DNA of 64,000 nucleotides from Streptomyces barkulensis. GTDB taxonomy: Bacteria > Actinomycetota > Actinomycetes > Streptomycetales > Streptomycetaceae. The stretch is taken from the NCBI RefSeq assembly GCF_002843305.1, contig NZ_PGSG01000053.1, forward strand, positions 1-64,000, read 5' to 3'. The notes under the pieces are model-generated. The model saw nothing but the letters and a program-made list of their open reading frames with translations. It had not been told where the DNA came from and searched no databases. The position numbers and the translations under genes are program-made. Shown here in pieces: positions 29,725 to 37,637 of the stretch (positions are counted from its first letter, which is position 1; every line of letters begins with the position of its first letter).

Positions 29725-30654
29725 CTACGCCAGCAGCCCGGAGCTCCGCCACAGCCTGCGGCCGGCCCCGCGCAGCACCCCGATCTCGTCCAGGAACTCC
29801 GTCAGCCGCCGCGCGCCCGTCTGCATCACCTCGCGGCGGTGGCCGCTGGCCCTCACCTGGGCGACCGCCTCGCGGCGGTCGAGTCCGACGTCCGTGTACA
29901 CCTGTGGGTTGACGAAGGATATGGACATCACCCGGGCCGCCTGGCCGGAGCTGATCCGGGTCAGCTCCGCCTCCCAGCGCGGACAGCTCACCATCTGGCG
30001 GCGCAGCTCCTCGCGCGCGTAGCGCACGTGCCGGGCCTCCTCGACGACGTGGATGCGGGTGATGCCGCGCACCAGCGGCTGGACGCGCTCGTCGGGGAAC
30101 GTCAGCCGCTGCATCCAGTCCAGGACCTCCTCGCCCAGCAGGGTCGCGGTGAACGAACCGGGCGTGGTGGAGACGGTCTTGAGGACCCGGGCCAGGTTGT
30201 GGTGGAACCGAGAGACCGGGTACGGCCGCACGCCCGCCCGGGAGATGAAGCGGGTGAACATCTTGGAGTGCCGGCACTCGTCCTCGATCTCGGTGAGGGC
30301 GTAGCGCACGTGCGAGCTGTCCATGGGCTTGTCGTAGATGTGCCGCACCAGCAGCTGGATGAGGATGATCTCGAACCAGACGCCGAGCGAGGCGAGCGAG
30401 GCGGCCTCGCGGCGGGCGAGGTCCATTTGCTGCTCCTCGGACATCCGCCTCCACAGCGGGGTGCCGTAGAGGGAGACCAGCTCCGGCGGCCAGAACCACT
30501 TGCCCTCCTCGAAGGGCGCGTCCCAGTCCAGCTCCTTGTCGGGGTCGAAGGAGTGCTTGGCCGACGACTCGAGCAGGCGCTCGGCCACCTGTTCGCGGTC
30601 CTTGAGCAGCCCGAGGGCGTCCCGGAGCCGTCCGGCATCGGTCGCGGTCGTCAT
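29725..30654 (-). CDS. AurF-like diiron oxygenase
   Basis: A 309-residue ferritin-like diiron protein of the AurF (p-aminobenzoate N-oxygenase) family, which oxidises arylamines in some members. Metal-ligand motifs are visible as EIEDECRHSKMF (E-x2-E-x2-H type) and IHVVEEARHVRYA, with an upstream Glu region in RREAASLASLGVWFEI. No biosynthetic cluster surrounds it, so the substrate may be a lipid or housekeeping metabolite rather than an antibiotic precursor. The ATG at 30654 lies downstream of a short AT-rich stretch containing TGAC-G-GTCA (30682-30690), a possible TetR half-operator. Confidence 0.85.
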   Translation of the reverse strand: MTTATDAGRLRDALGLLKDREQVAERLLESSAKHSFDPDKELDWDAPFEEGKWFWPPELVSLYGTPLWRRMSEEQQMDLARREAASLASLGVWFEIILIQLLVRHIYDKPMDSSHVRYALTEIEDECRHSKMFTRFISRAGVRPYPVSRFHHNLARVLKTVSTTPGSFTATLLGEEVLDWMQRLTFPDERVQPLVRGITRIHVVEEARHVRYAREELRRQMVSCPRWEAELTRISSGQAARVMSISFVNPQVYTDVGLDRREAVAQVRASGHRREVMQTGARRLTEFLDEIGVLRGAGRRLWRSSGLLA

Positions 30655-30745
30655 CGCACGGCCACCTCACTGTCGGGTTACTGACGGTCACACCTGAGTC
30701 GCCTCTTATGAGACCGCTCGTCAGCAAGCCCGTCAATCCCCCGCG

Positions 30746-30785
30746 CACGGCCGGCCGGACGCGCGAGCGCGTCCGGCCGGCCGTG
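30746..30785 (-). terminator. Terminator after the DUF3291 gene
   Basis: Perfect 19-bp stem (30746-30764 with 30767-30785) with a 2-nt apparent loop, starting two bases beyond the stop codon. Confidence 0.88.
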
Positions 30786-30787
30786 GA

Positions 30788-31255
30788 TCAGTTCCTCCGG
30801 CCGTGCGGATCGAAGGTCGTGCGCAGGTCGAACGCGTACGGCGTCGGCCCGTGCTCCCGCAGGTGCAGCAGGCGCTCCTCGGCCTCCGCCACGGTGGGCC
30901 GGTGCCCGTCCGCCACCCACCACAGGGCGGCCATCGCCTCGCCGATCCGCTCGAACCACTCGTGGCGCCGCTTGAGCAGCTCCCGGTGGCGGCCGGTGTA
31001 CATGAACGCCGTGAGCGAGGGGAGGTCCCGCCACACCGACATGTTGATGATCAGCCACTCGTCCCCGAGCACGGGCACGTCCGTCGCGTTGCCCGAATCG
31101 CTCTGCAGCCGCCACAGGAAGCCGTCGGCTCCGTCGGCGGTGGCGTTGACCGGGTCGAGGGCCTCGGTGAAGTCCCGCAGCAGGGGGGAGTCCAGTGGAG
31201 CCTTGAGCCGTGCGATGTTGACCTGGGCGAGGTGGTGCGCGGCGTTGGTCGTCAT
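30788..31255 (-). CDS. DUF3291 (antibiotic-monooxygenase-fold) protein
   Basis: A 155-residue protein with the DUF3291 layout: HLAQVNIARLKAPLDSPLLRDF at the start, GFLWRLQSDSGNATDV, then VWRDLPSLTAFMYTGRHRELLKRRHEWF. The fold is a dimeric alpha+beta barrel of the ABM type; the reaction is unknown. The ATG at 31255 is preferred to one three codons upstream. It has its own terminator and about 130 bp upstream before the next gene. Confidence 0.85.
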   Translation of the reverse strand: MTTNAAHHLAQVNIARLKAPLDSPLLRDFTEALDPVNATADGADGFLWRLQSDSGNATDVPVLGDEWLIINMSVWRDLPSLTAFMYTGRHRELLKRRHEWFERIGEAMAALWWVADGHRPTVAEAEERLLHLREHGPTPYAFDLRTTFDPHGRRN

Positions 31256-31388
31256 GGACCGCACGCTAGCGGTGGATGCGCCGGCGGTGCGGGGGTTTTC
31301 GCCCCTCGGACGGCCCGCGCACGGCGGCGCCCGCCCCCGCCGCCGGATGGGCGACGGGGACGGGCGCTCGGAGGGCCGGCCGCGGCCG

Positions 31389-31841
31389 TCAGCGGTGGCA
31401 GTACTTCGGGGCCGGACCGATGTTCTGCACGTAGCGGGCGGAGACCCAGCCGTTGTGGTGGTGGTACTTGCGGTCCAGCTTGTACCAGCGCGGGTTGCCG
31501 TCGATGTTCTGGCTGTTGACCTTGCACTCGATGTGGACGATCTTGCCGTGGGGCAGGGTCGCCAGAACCCGGCTGTGGGTGGTGGGCTTGCTGCGGACGT
31601 TCAGGCCGGTGCGGGCGATGACCCGGCCCTTGTAGGTGTGGTGGTGCCTGACGTCCATCGACTCCGGCGCCATCTCCGGGTTGCGCGTCTCGGCACCGGC
31701 GCGCGGGGCCTCGACGCTCTGCCGGCCGAGGTCGGCGGAGGGGGCGGGCGGCTCGGCGAAGGCCGGCCCGGCGGCGGTGGCGAGTGCGACGGCGCCACCG
31801 GCGGCGACCAGGGCGAGCTTGCTGAGCTTCGACTTGACCAT
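31389..31841 (-). CDS. Secreted SH3 domain protein, His-rich
   Basis: A 150-residue exported protein. The signal peptide (KLSKLALVAAGGAVALATAA, cleavage near FAEPP) is followed by an unstructured Pro/Ala segment and a bacterial SH3 fold: GLNVRSKPTTHSRVLATLPHGKIVHIEC through WYKLDRKYHHHNGWVSARYV. Histidine clusters (VRHHH, YHHHN) could bind metal. Such domains often bind peptidoglycan, so a cell-wall location is likely. AGGAGG precedes the ATG. The upstream region is AT-rich for this genome and contains a perfect palindrome. Confidence 0.87.
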   Translation of the reverse strand: MVKSKLSKLALVAAGGAVALATAAGPAFAEPPAPSADLGRQSVEAPRAGAETRNPEMAPESMDVRHHHTYKGRVIARTGLNVRSKPTTHSRVLATLPHGKIVHIECKVNSQNIDGNPRWYKLDRKYHHHNGWVSARYVQNIGPAPKYCHR

Positions 31842-32203
31842 CGTGGAGAAACCTCCTGGGAGGGGAGGGCCCGGTGCGGGACCGGGCCCGGGGAAAGGAC
31901 ACATGGACTGCGTCACGGCCCGTGATGAGCCGATCACTACCACGCGCAATTCACGTTAAATCGGCACATATGCGCACGCAATCCATCACGGCCGGTAGCC
32001 GAATCGGCTAAGTCCCAGCTCAGAGCCCTTGTGGCCGCCCGGGGGCGCCTCCCGTCCCATTGCCCCGCACGAGTGAAGGGAGAGGTGTTTTCTCGCAGGT
32101 CAGCGGCCCGCCCCGTCACCCGTACGCCCTCGCCGCGCCGCGGCGGGTGCGTCAGTGCCCGTCCGGAGGTGCGGGTCGCCGGACCGGCCGAATCCGCGGG
32201 GCC
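31842..32203 (-). promoter_or_regulatory. Upstream region of the SH3 gene with 15-bp palindrome
   Basis: TAGCCGA-A-TCGGCTA (31996-32010) is a perfect 15-bp palindrome in an AT-enriched stretch (about 31940-32015). A near-palindrome around GCACATATGCGC lies closer to the gene. No further open frame is credible in the 360 bp. Confidence 0.5.
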
Positions 32204-32255
32204 CGTCCATGCGTGTGCCCCGCCGGACGCCTCCGGCGGGGCACACGCATGGACG
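32204..32255 (-). terminator. Second terminator after the LPMO gene
   Basis: Perfect 24-bp stem (32204-32227 with 32232-32255) around a CGCC loop. It lies beyond a first hairpin at 32287. Confidence 0.88.
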
Positions 32256-32286
32256 GACCCGGGGGGACGCGGACGGGCACGGAAGA

Positions 32287-32312
32287 GCCCCGCCGGAGGA
32301 GTCCGGCGGGGC
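32287..32312 (-). terminator. First terminator after the LPMO gene
   Basis: An 11-bp stem (32287-32297 with 32302-32312) with loop GGAG. Its arm GCCCCGCCGGA also occurs inside the stronger hairpin at 32204-32255, so the two can pair alternatively. Confidence 0.75.
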
Positions 32313-32353
32313 CCGGTGGGGTCAGCGCGTCCCCGGTGCGGGGCGCCTGCCGG

Positions 32354-33076
32354 TCACCACGTCACGTTGCCGTTGCCGCCGTCGAAGACGACGTCGGAGC
32401 AGGAGTAGAAGTTCTCCTGGCTGTCGGAGCGGGTCCAGTGGATGTACATGAGGTGCTGGCCGGAACGCTGCGGCAGCCGGACGTCCCAGTAGTAGTGACC
32501 GGTCTCGGAGCCGACGTTGCCCGACTGCGGCGGGTTGGTCACGGTGTTGATCTTCTCCAGGTCGCCCCAGGCCAGGGCCTTGTTCGGGGACCAGCCCTGC
32601 TTGGTGATGTAGACGTCGAAGCGGCCCGGGTGGTGCGCCCAGTTGCTGTGCTTGATCCGGACGTTCGCGCCGGAGGTGAGGTGGGTCTTCGGCCAGTCGC
32701 CGCGGGCGGCGTTGTACGAGGAGAAGTCGAACGGTCCCCGGTCGCCGCCGCTGCACAGCTTGCCGTCCGGGATGTAGCCCGTGGTGCGTCCGCCGCCGTT
32801 GGAGTCGAGCACGGCGAACCAGTTGTACAGCCCGGTGGTCCCGTCCTCCCGGACCGCGGCCGCGCAGGCCGGGTTGGCGGGCGTCTGGTGTCCGCTCCTG
32901 ACCAGGTCCTGGTAGCACAGGTAGGTGCGCGAGCCCGGCATCATGGTCGCGCCGTGCGCCGTGGCCGGAGTGGGCGCGGAGGCCATGACGAGGCCGAACA
33001 GTGCAGCCCCGAGGAGGGCTAAGGAGCGGGGGGAGCGGGCCGGCGCCATGCGCCGGGCGGTGTGCTGAACAGCCAT
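32354..33076 (-). CDS. AA10 lytic polysaccharide monooxygenase
   Basis: Secreted copper enzyme that oxidatively cleaves crystalline polysaccharide; 240 residues, one catalytic domain without a carbohydrate-binding module. A Tat/Sec-like signal ends at TPATA, exposing His41 as the mature N-terminus (HGATMMPGSRTYLC), the first half of the histidine brace. The second copper histidine lies in HSNWAHHPGRFDVY (His148 or 149). The HGxxMxPGSRT opening resembles cellulose-active members. AAGGAGA precedes the ATG. A perfect CebR operator upstream points to control by cello-oligosaccharides. Two tandem terminators follow. Confidence 0.93.
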   Translation of the reverse strand: MAVQHTARRMAPARSPRSLALLGAALFGLVMASAPTPATAHGATMMPGSRTYLCYQDLVRSGHQTPANPACAAAVREDGTTGLYNWFAVLDSNGGGRTTGYIPDGKLCSGGDRGPFDFSSYNAARGDWPKTHLTSGANVRIKHSNWAHHPGRFDVYITKQGWSPNKALAWGDLEKINTVTNPPQSGNVGSETGHYYWDVRLPQRSGQHLMYIHWTRSDSQENFYSCSDVVFDGGNGNVTW

Positions 33077-33248
33077 GGTGGGGGGTCTCCTTCGGAGTCT
33101 TCCGCGTCGGCGGGCGGCTGCCGGCTCCCGCCCGCGGAGCGGGCCGGGCCGACAGCGATCCGCCGGCTGGTGTGCGGCCATACACGGGGCGCTCCCGTTG
33201 CCGGGGTCGGCGGGAGGGGGCGTGGGGGTCATCCGCCAACCGCGTTGC

Positions 33249-33262
33249 TGGGAGCGCTCCCA
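33249..33262 (-). promoter_or_regulatory. CebR operator (TGGGAGCGCTCCCA)
   Basis: Perfect 14-bp palindrome identical to the CebR box, the operator of the cellobiose/cellotriose-responsive repressor of cellulose genes in Streptomyces. It lies 173 bp upstream of the LPMO start codon. Weaker look-alikes with the GCGCTC core occur at about 33184-33197 and 33288-33298. Confidence 0.88.
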
Positions 33263-33380
33263 TTGCTTCAAGGTATCGCCGTATGAAGCGCTCGTAAACG
33301 TCTTCTCGCGATACGGCTTCCAAGGTTCCGTGAGATCCGGGCGGAAACCACCGCGAAACGGCCCGCGTCACCGCCCCGGC

Positions 33381-33403
33381 CCCCTGTATCGCCCCCTGTA
33401 TCG
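33381..33403. repeat. 12-bp tandem repeat CCCCTGTATCGC
   Basis: Two copies with a degenerate third (CCCCGGTACCGG) between the LPMO upstream region and the stop of the NUDIX gene. No function is apparent. Confidence 0.7.
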
Positions 33404-33447
33404 CCCCCGGTACCGGCCCGCCGCCCCGGGCCCTGAGCGGCGCCGCC

Positions 33448-33978
33448 CTACACGGCCGGGCCGGCGGCCTCCCCCGCCAGATACCCGCGCATCACCTCGG
33501 TGTGCGCCGGGAAGGCCAGCTCGGCCGGCTCCTCCAGCACCATCCACTCCGTGGCCTCGGCCGTGGGCGCCGACGGGGGGAGGGAGGCGGCGTCCCGCTC
33601 GGGCAGCAGACCGAAGACGAGGAGGCTGGTGCCCCCGTTGTGGACGTCGACGAGGGCCACCTCCCGCGCCGCCGCCTCCAGCCCGGTCTCCTCCCACAGC
33701 TCACGCACCGCGGCCTGCCGCCAGCTTTCGCCCAGCTCCATGTAACCGCCGGGCAGAGCCAGCTCGCCGCGGAAGGGCTCGATGTCCCGCCGCACCACCA
33801 CCAGCCCCCGGCCGCCCTGGGCGGTGGCGACGGGCTGGAGCGCGACCGCGACGGGCAGGGGGTTGGCCCAGCTCGTCTCGCCGCAGCCCGCGCAGTCCCT
33901 GGGCCACCCGGCGCCGTCCGCGTAGCGCGTCCCGCAGTACGGGCAGTGGGTGATGCGGCGGCCCGGCGTGAATCCCAT
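33448..33978 (-). CDS. NUDIX hydrolase with N-terminal zinc ribbon
   Basis: A 176-residue pyrophosphohydrolase for nucleoside-diphosphate derivatives. The NUDIX box GX5EX7REUXEEXGU is complete (LGESWRQAAVRELWEETGLE, preceded by GGYME). An N-terminal zinc ribbon with two cysteine pairs (CPYCGTRY and CAGCGE) resembles that of some NADH pyrophosphatase-like proteins. The substrate is not assigned. ATG 33978 gives the family-typical start. Confidence 0.88.
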   Translation of the reverse strand: MGFTPGRRITHCPYCGTRYADGAGWPRDCAGCGETSWANPLPVAVALQPVATAQGGRGLVVVRRDIEPFRGELALPGGYMELGESWRQAAVRELWEETGLEAAAREVALVDVHNGGTSLLVFGLLPERDAASLPPSAPTAEATEWMVLEEPAELAFPAHTEVMRGYLAGEAAGPAV

Positions 33979-34071
33979 GTGCTGACTGCCCCTCTTCCGC
34001 GTAAGGCCGCCCGCCGATGCACTGGCGGCGCTCCGCCCATCCAACCCGATGGACCGACCGGACGGAACGAA

Positions 34072-34097
34072 GGGGCCCGACCGTACGGCCGGGCCCC
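34072..34097 (-). terminator. Terminator after the M23 peptidase gene
   Basis: An 8-bp GC stem (34072-34079 with 34090-34097) enclosing a further short inner stem CCG-TA-CGG. Confidence 0.75.
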
Positions 34098-34123
34098 GAA
34101 GTCGCGTTCCGTCGCGCCGCGCG

Positions 34124-34963
34124 TCAGCAGTTCGGTACGCCCGGCAGCTTGGCGTAGGGGTGGTCGATGTAGATGTTGGAGATGAAGCCGCCCTGGTCGC
34201 GGAGCTTGCTCCACCAGTTGTTGGTGTAGCCCTCGGCGTTGACGGTGTCGCCCTGCTTCTGGCAGACGACCGTGACCCGGGTGGGACCGGCCAGGGTGGT
34301 CACCACGGCCGAGGAGAGGTAGGCGTCGGCGCGCACGCGCACGCCCGAACCCCAGGTGGTGAAGTTGCTCCCGCCGCCGCAGCCGTTGTCGCTGGTGAGG
34401 TAGTACTGGTAGTAGCCGCCGGGGTAGGCCAGGGCCGAGCCGTTGATGCGGATGTTCTGCCCGACGCCGTTGTAGAGCTGCTCGTAGTGGATGTGGGCGC
34501 CGGAGGAGTTGCCGGTGCTGCCGGTGGTGCCGATCTGCTGCCCCTGCCCGACCCAGGCGCCGCTCGCCACGGAGAAGGACGCCAGGTGGAAGTAGTACGT
34601 CTTCCAGCCGCCGCCGTGGTCGATGACGACGTAGTTGCCCGCGCCGCCCGCCTGGTAGTGCCGGGTGGCCGTGCCCGCCGCCGAGGCCAGGACGGGGGCG
34701 CCCGCGGTGGAGCCGCCGTCGGCGCGGACGAAGTCCAGCGCGCGGCGCACCTCAGCGGAGTGGTGGCTGTAGGTCCATCTCTGGCCGCAGGCGTAGGGGG
34801 CCTTGAAGTTGGGGGCGGCCAGCGTGCCGGCCTCCGCCGCCGCGGCGGCCGGAGCCGCGGTGAGTGTTCCGGCCAGTACGGCCAGCATCCCGGCCAGCGC
34901 GGCCAGGAGCCGCCCGAGCGGCCGGCGCCGCGAGGCGGGGGGCGTGAGGGATCGCGAAGACAT
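34124..34963 (-). CDS. Secreted M23 (LytM-type) metallopeptidase with SH3-like C-terminus
   Basis: Exported zinc peptidase expected to cut peptidoglycan cross-bridges or bacterial proteins; 279 residues. The signal peptide (LGRLLAALAGMLAVLAG) ends near AAPAAAAAE. The M23 zinc site is seen as YSHHSAEVRRALDF (His67/68 and Asp77) and the HxH motif GAHIHY (157-159). Residues 203-279 form a separate SH3-like module ending KLPGVPNC, closely similar to the end of the divergently encoded serine hydrolase. The two genes share a 250-bp promoter region. Confidence 0.92.
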   Translation of the reverse strand: MSSRSLTPPASRRRPLGRLLAALAGMLAVLAGTLTAAPAAAAAEAGTLAAPNFKAPYACGQRWTYSHHSAEVRRALDFVRADGGSTAGAPVLASAAGTATRHYQAGGAGNYVVIDHGGGWKTYYFHLASFSVASGAWVGQGQQIGTTGSTGNSSGAHIHYEQLYNGVGQNIRINGSALAYPGGYYQYYLTSDNGCGGGSNFTTWGSGVRVRADAYLSSAVVTTLAGPTRVTVVCQKQGDTVNAEGYTNNWWSKLRDQGGFISNIYIDHPYAKLPGVPNC

Positions 34964-35213
34964 GCGGTGGCTCCTCGTGGTGTGAGGGTGGGGGCGCAGC
35001 CCGCGGAACGCGCCGGCCGCCGGCTGCGGGACGGTGGGAACGTAACCGGACCGGCGCCGGCTCACAACGGGCGGCGGGAGCCTTTCGAACCAGCTGGAAT
35101 GTCTTGCACCTGACAAGCTCTGGCTCTCACGATGACCGCGCCCGTCCGCCGCGACCGCGGCTCCTTCCCATCCCTCCCCTTCCCCCACCCCTGCCCCGAG
35201 GAGCCCGCACACG

Positions 35214-36482
35214 ATGTACGCACACCTCCCGGCCACGTCCCCACCCGTACCACCGTCCGCACCGTGCGGGGCGGCCCGGCGGCGCACCACCCCGCGCCGC
35301 GTACGGGCCCCGCTCACCGTCGTCCTGCTCGCCCTGGGGATGCTCGGCACGGGCCTGGCGGCCCCCGCGTCGGCCGCCCGGAACGGGCCGGGGCCGCAGG
35401 CCCGCATCCCGGCCGGGGTCACCGCGGGCGTCGCCGTCTTCGACCGCGGCGCCGGCGCCTTCACCGAGCGGATCAACGCGGACACGCGCTTCCGCGCCGC
35501 CTCGGTGATGAAACTGCTCATCGCACTGGACCTGCTGTGGGACCGCGGCCCGGACACCCTCCCGGACGCCGACCGCGTCCGTCTGACGGCCATGCTGCGC
35601 AGCAGCGACGACTTCGCCGCGAGCCATTACTGGTCCACCCGGGGAGGCGCTGCGATCGTGAACCGGATGGTCTCCCGGCTCGCCCTCACCGGCACCGCCC
35701 CGCCGCCGTCCACCCACCCCGGCTACTGGGGCTACACCGCCACCACCGCCGCGGACACCGTACGGATCTACCGCCACGTCCTCGACGCCGCACCCGCGGC
35801 CGTACGCGACTTCGTCATGGGCAACCTGCGGCAGGCCACCCGCTGCGCGAGCGACGGCTACGACCAGTACTCCGGCATCGCCTCCGCCTTCGAGCGGCCC
35901 TGGGCGGTCAAGCAGGGCTGGTCCGGCTTCGGCTCCGGCGGCTGCACCGCCGACACCCCGGCCACGGCGTCCGCGTCCACTGCCTCCGCCGCGTCCACTG
36001 CCTCCGCCGCGTCCATCGCCTCCGCCGCGCCCACTGCCTCCGCCGCATCCGCCGGGGAACTGGACCTGGTGAGCGAGGCCCTGCACTCCACGGGCACGGT
36101 CGGCGGCGACGACCGCGCCATCGTGGCCGTCCTCACCCTCCACCCCGACGGCACCCCGTACGGCACCGCCTACTCCCGGCTCACCGAGCTGACCGGCTCG
36201 CTCGACGTCCCCGGAGCCCGGCGCCCGGCGGGCACCTGGGCCGGCACCTGGGGCTCCGGCGTCCGCGTCCGCACCGGGCCCACCACCGGCTCCTCCGTGG
36301 TGACCACCCTGCCGGCCGGCGTCGACGTCCTGGTCGGCTGCCAGAGGCGCGGCCAGACGGTCTCCGTGCCGCCCTACACCAACGACTGGTGGGCCTACCT
36401 GCCCCAGTACGGCGGCTACATGACGAACATCTACGCCGCCACCCCGGACAACAGGATCCCTGGCGTCCCCGACTGCCCGTAG
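35214..36482 (+). CDS. Secreted serine hydrolase (beta-lactamase fold) with SH3-like C-terminus
   Basis: Exported penicillin-recognising-type serine hydrolase of 422 residues. The signal peptide is near residues 31-56. The nucleophile motif is SVMK (Ser97-x-x-Lys100); SDD at 131-133 takes the place of SxN; KQG at 233-235 takes the place of KTG. A Thr/Ala/Ser linker (about 249-283) is coded by 18-bp DNA repeats. Residues 343-422 form an SH3-like module ending IPGVPDCP, shared with the neighbouring M23 peptidase. A class A beta-lactamase or carboxypeptidase activity is possible but unproven. GAGGAG precedes the ATG. Confidence 0.85.
   Translation: MYAHLPATSPPVPPSAPCGAARRRTTPRRVRAPLTVVLLALGMLGTGLAAPASAARNGPGPQARIPAGVTAGVAVFDRGAGAFTERINADTRFRAASVMKLLIALDLLWDRGPDTLPDADRVRLTAMLRSSDDFAASHYWSTRGGAAIVNRMVSRLALTGTAPPPSTHPGYWGYTATTAADTVRIYRHVLDAAPAAVRDFVMGNLRQATRCASDGYDQYSGIASAFERPWAVKQGWSGFGSGGCTADTPATASASTASAASTASAASIASAAPTASAASAGELDLVSEALHSTGTVGGDDRAIVAVLTLHPDGTPYGTAYSRLTELTGSLDVPGARRPAGTWAGTWGSGVRVRTGPTTGSSVVTTLPAGVDVLVGCQRRGQTVSVPPYTNDWWAYLPQYGGYMTNIYAATPDNRIPGVPDCP
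35973..36044 (+). repeat. Four 18-bp coding repeats (Ser/Thr/Ala linker)
   Basis: Units of GCGTCCACTGCCTCCGCC with one or two changes each, encoding the linker AS(T/I)ASA. Being a multiple of three, copy number can vary without frameshift. Confidence 0.9.
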
Positions 36483-36498
36483 GCCGCGCGACCCGTGT

Positions 36499-36524
36499 CC
36501 GGGCGCCCGTCCGGGGGCGCCCGG
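36499..36524. terminator. Bidirectional terminator between convergent genes
   Basis: A 10-bp perfect stem (36499-36508 with 36515-36524) with a 6-nt loop, two bases from the stop of the ArsR-like gene. Confidence 0.8.
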
Positions 36525-36525
36525 C

Positions 36526-37521
36526 TCAGGGCACGGGCCCGTCCAGAAGGGCGGTGCCCAGCGGGGTGCGGCGGTGCAGCACCCGCGTCCCGTCCCGCCG
36601 GGAGGCCACCAGCCCCGCGTCCCGCAGCACCGCCACGTGGTGGCTCACCGTCGACGGCGCCAGGCCCGTGAGCGATGCCAGGCCGGTGGTCGTCACCGGC
36701 TCCTCCAGCAACTCCAGCACCCGTGAGCGCGTACCGCCGATCAGCTGCGCCACCGGCGGCGCCGCCTCGTCCCGCCGCAGCCGGGGCAACCAGCCGGGCG
36801 CGGGGGAGAGCGGATGCACCAGGACCGGCGGCAGCGAGTCGTCCGCCAGCACCAGCGGGGTGCGGACGCAGAAGAAGCCGGGCATCAGCGTCAACGCCCT
36901 TCCTCGCAGAGGCAGTTCACGCTCCAGCGGATAAGGCGCCCGCAGCGCGCGCCCGCCGTACTCCCACCCCTCGGGCGCGGCGTAACTCGCCAGCAGCGCC
37001 TCCGCGCCCCCCGCCAGGGCGGCCTCGCCCCGGCGGGCGCGGTCGGCCGCGGCCTGTGCCCGGACGGCCGCCAGATACGGGGCCACCGCCACGCCGTGGT
37101 AGCGGCGCAGGGCCTCGCCCAGCCAGCGCAGCGCCTCCGCCCCGCCCTCGGCCACCCACCGCACGCTCCGCGGCACCGGACCGCGCACGTACACCCGCGC
37201 CAGCTCCTCGGCCAGCCGCCGCCGGGGCGTGGCCAGCACCCGCTCCAGGGCCGCGTCCAGGTCGTCCTCACCGCGGCCGGGGGTGAGGAAGTCGGGGAAG
37301 TACGGGGCCGGCGGGCACAGTCGCATCAGCTCCCGGACCAACGGGACCATCCGGCGCCGCTCCAGCGCGGCGCGCACCTCCTGGCGCCAGGGATCGAAGA
37401 CGAGCGCGGCCTGCCGGTTCTGCAGCAGGTGCAGGCTCAGTACGGCCTCCCACAGCGGATCGGTCCGCCGCGCCACCCGCAACCGGGCCAACTCCCCGCT
37501 GTCGAAGCGCACATGCAACAT
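36526..37521 (-). CDS. ArsR-type helix-turn-helix regulator with long N-terminal domain
   Basis: A 331-residue regulator whose winged helix lies at the C-terminus (about 255-325): SRVLELLEEPVTTTGLASLT, then LAPSTVSHHVAVLRDAGLVASRRDGTRVLHR. The N-terminal 240 residues are a helical domain of unknown ligand, a layout seen in DUF5937-type ArsR proteins. No metal-binding cysteines are visible, so metal sensing is unlikely. The ATG at 37521 begins MLHVRFDSGELARLR. No obvious partner gene is nearby. Confidence 0.85.
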   Translation of the reverse strand: MLHVRFDSGELARLRVARRTDPLWEAVLSLHLLQNRQAALVFDPWRQEVRAALERRRMVPLVRELMRLCPPAPYFPDFLTPGRGEDDLDAALERVLATPRRRLAEELARVYVRGPVPRSVRWVAEGGAEALRWLGEALRRYHGVAVAPYLAAVRAQAAADRARRGEAALAGGAEALLASYAAPEGWEYGGRALRAPYPLERELPLRGRALTLMPGFFCVRTPLVLADDSLPPVLVHPLSPAPGWLPRLRRDEAAPPVAQLIGGTRSRVLELLEEPVTTTGLASLTGLAPSTVSHHVAVLRDAGLVASRRDGTRVLHRRTPLGTALLDGPVP

Positions 37522-37637
37522 GGGCACATCCCGTCGAGGCCGCGGCCCCGCCGGGCCGATTCCAGCGGAAACCTTCCCACCGCCGAACCGGGTTGAACGG
37601 CCCCGCGCGACCGTGCCACCGCGTGCCCGTGATCGGA

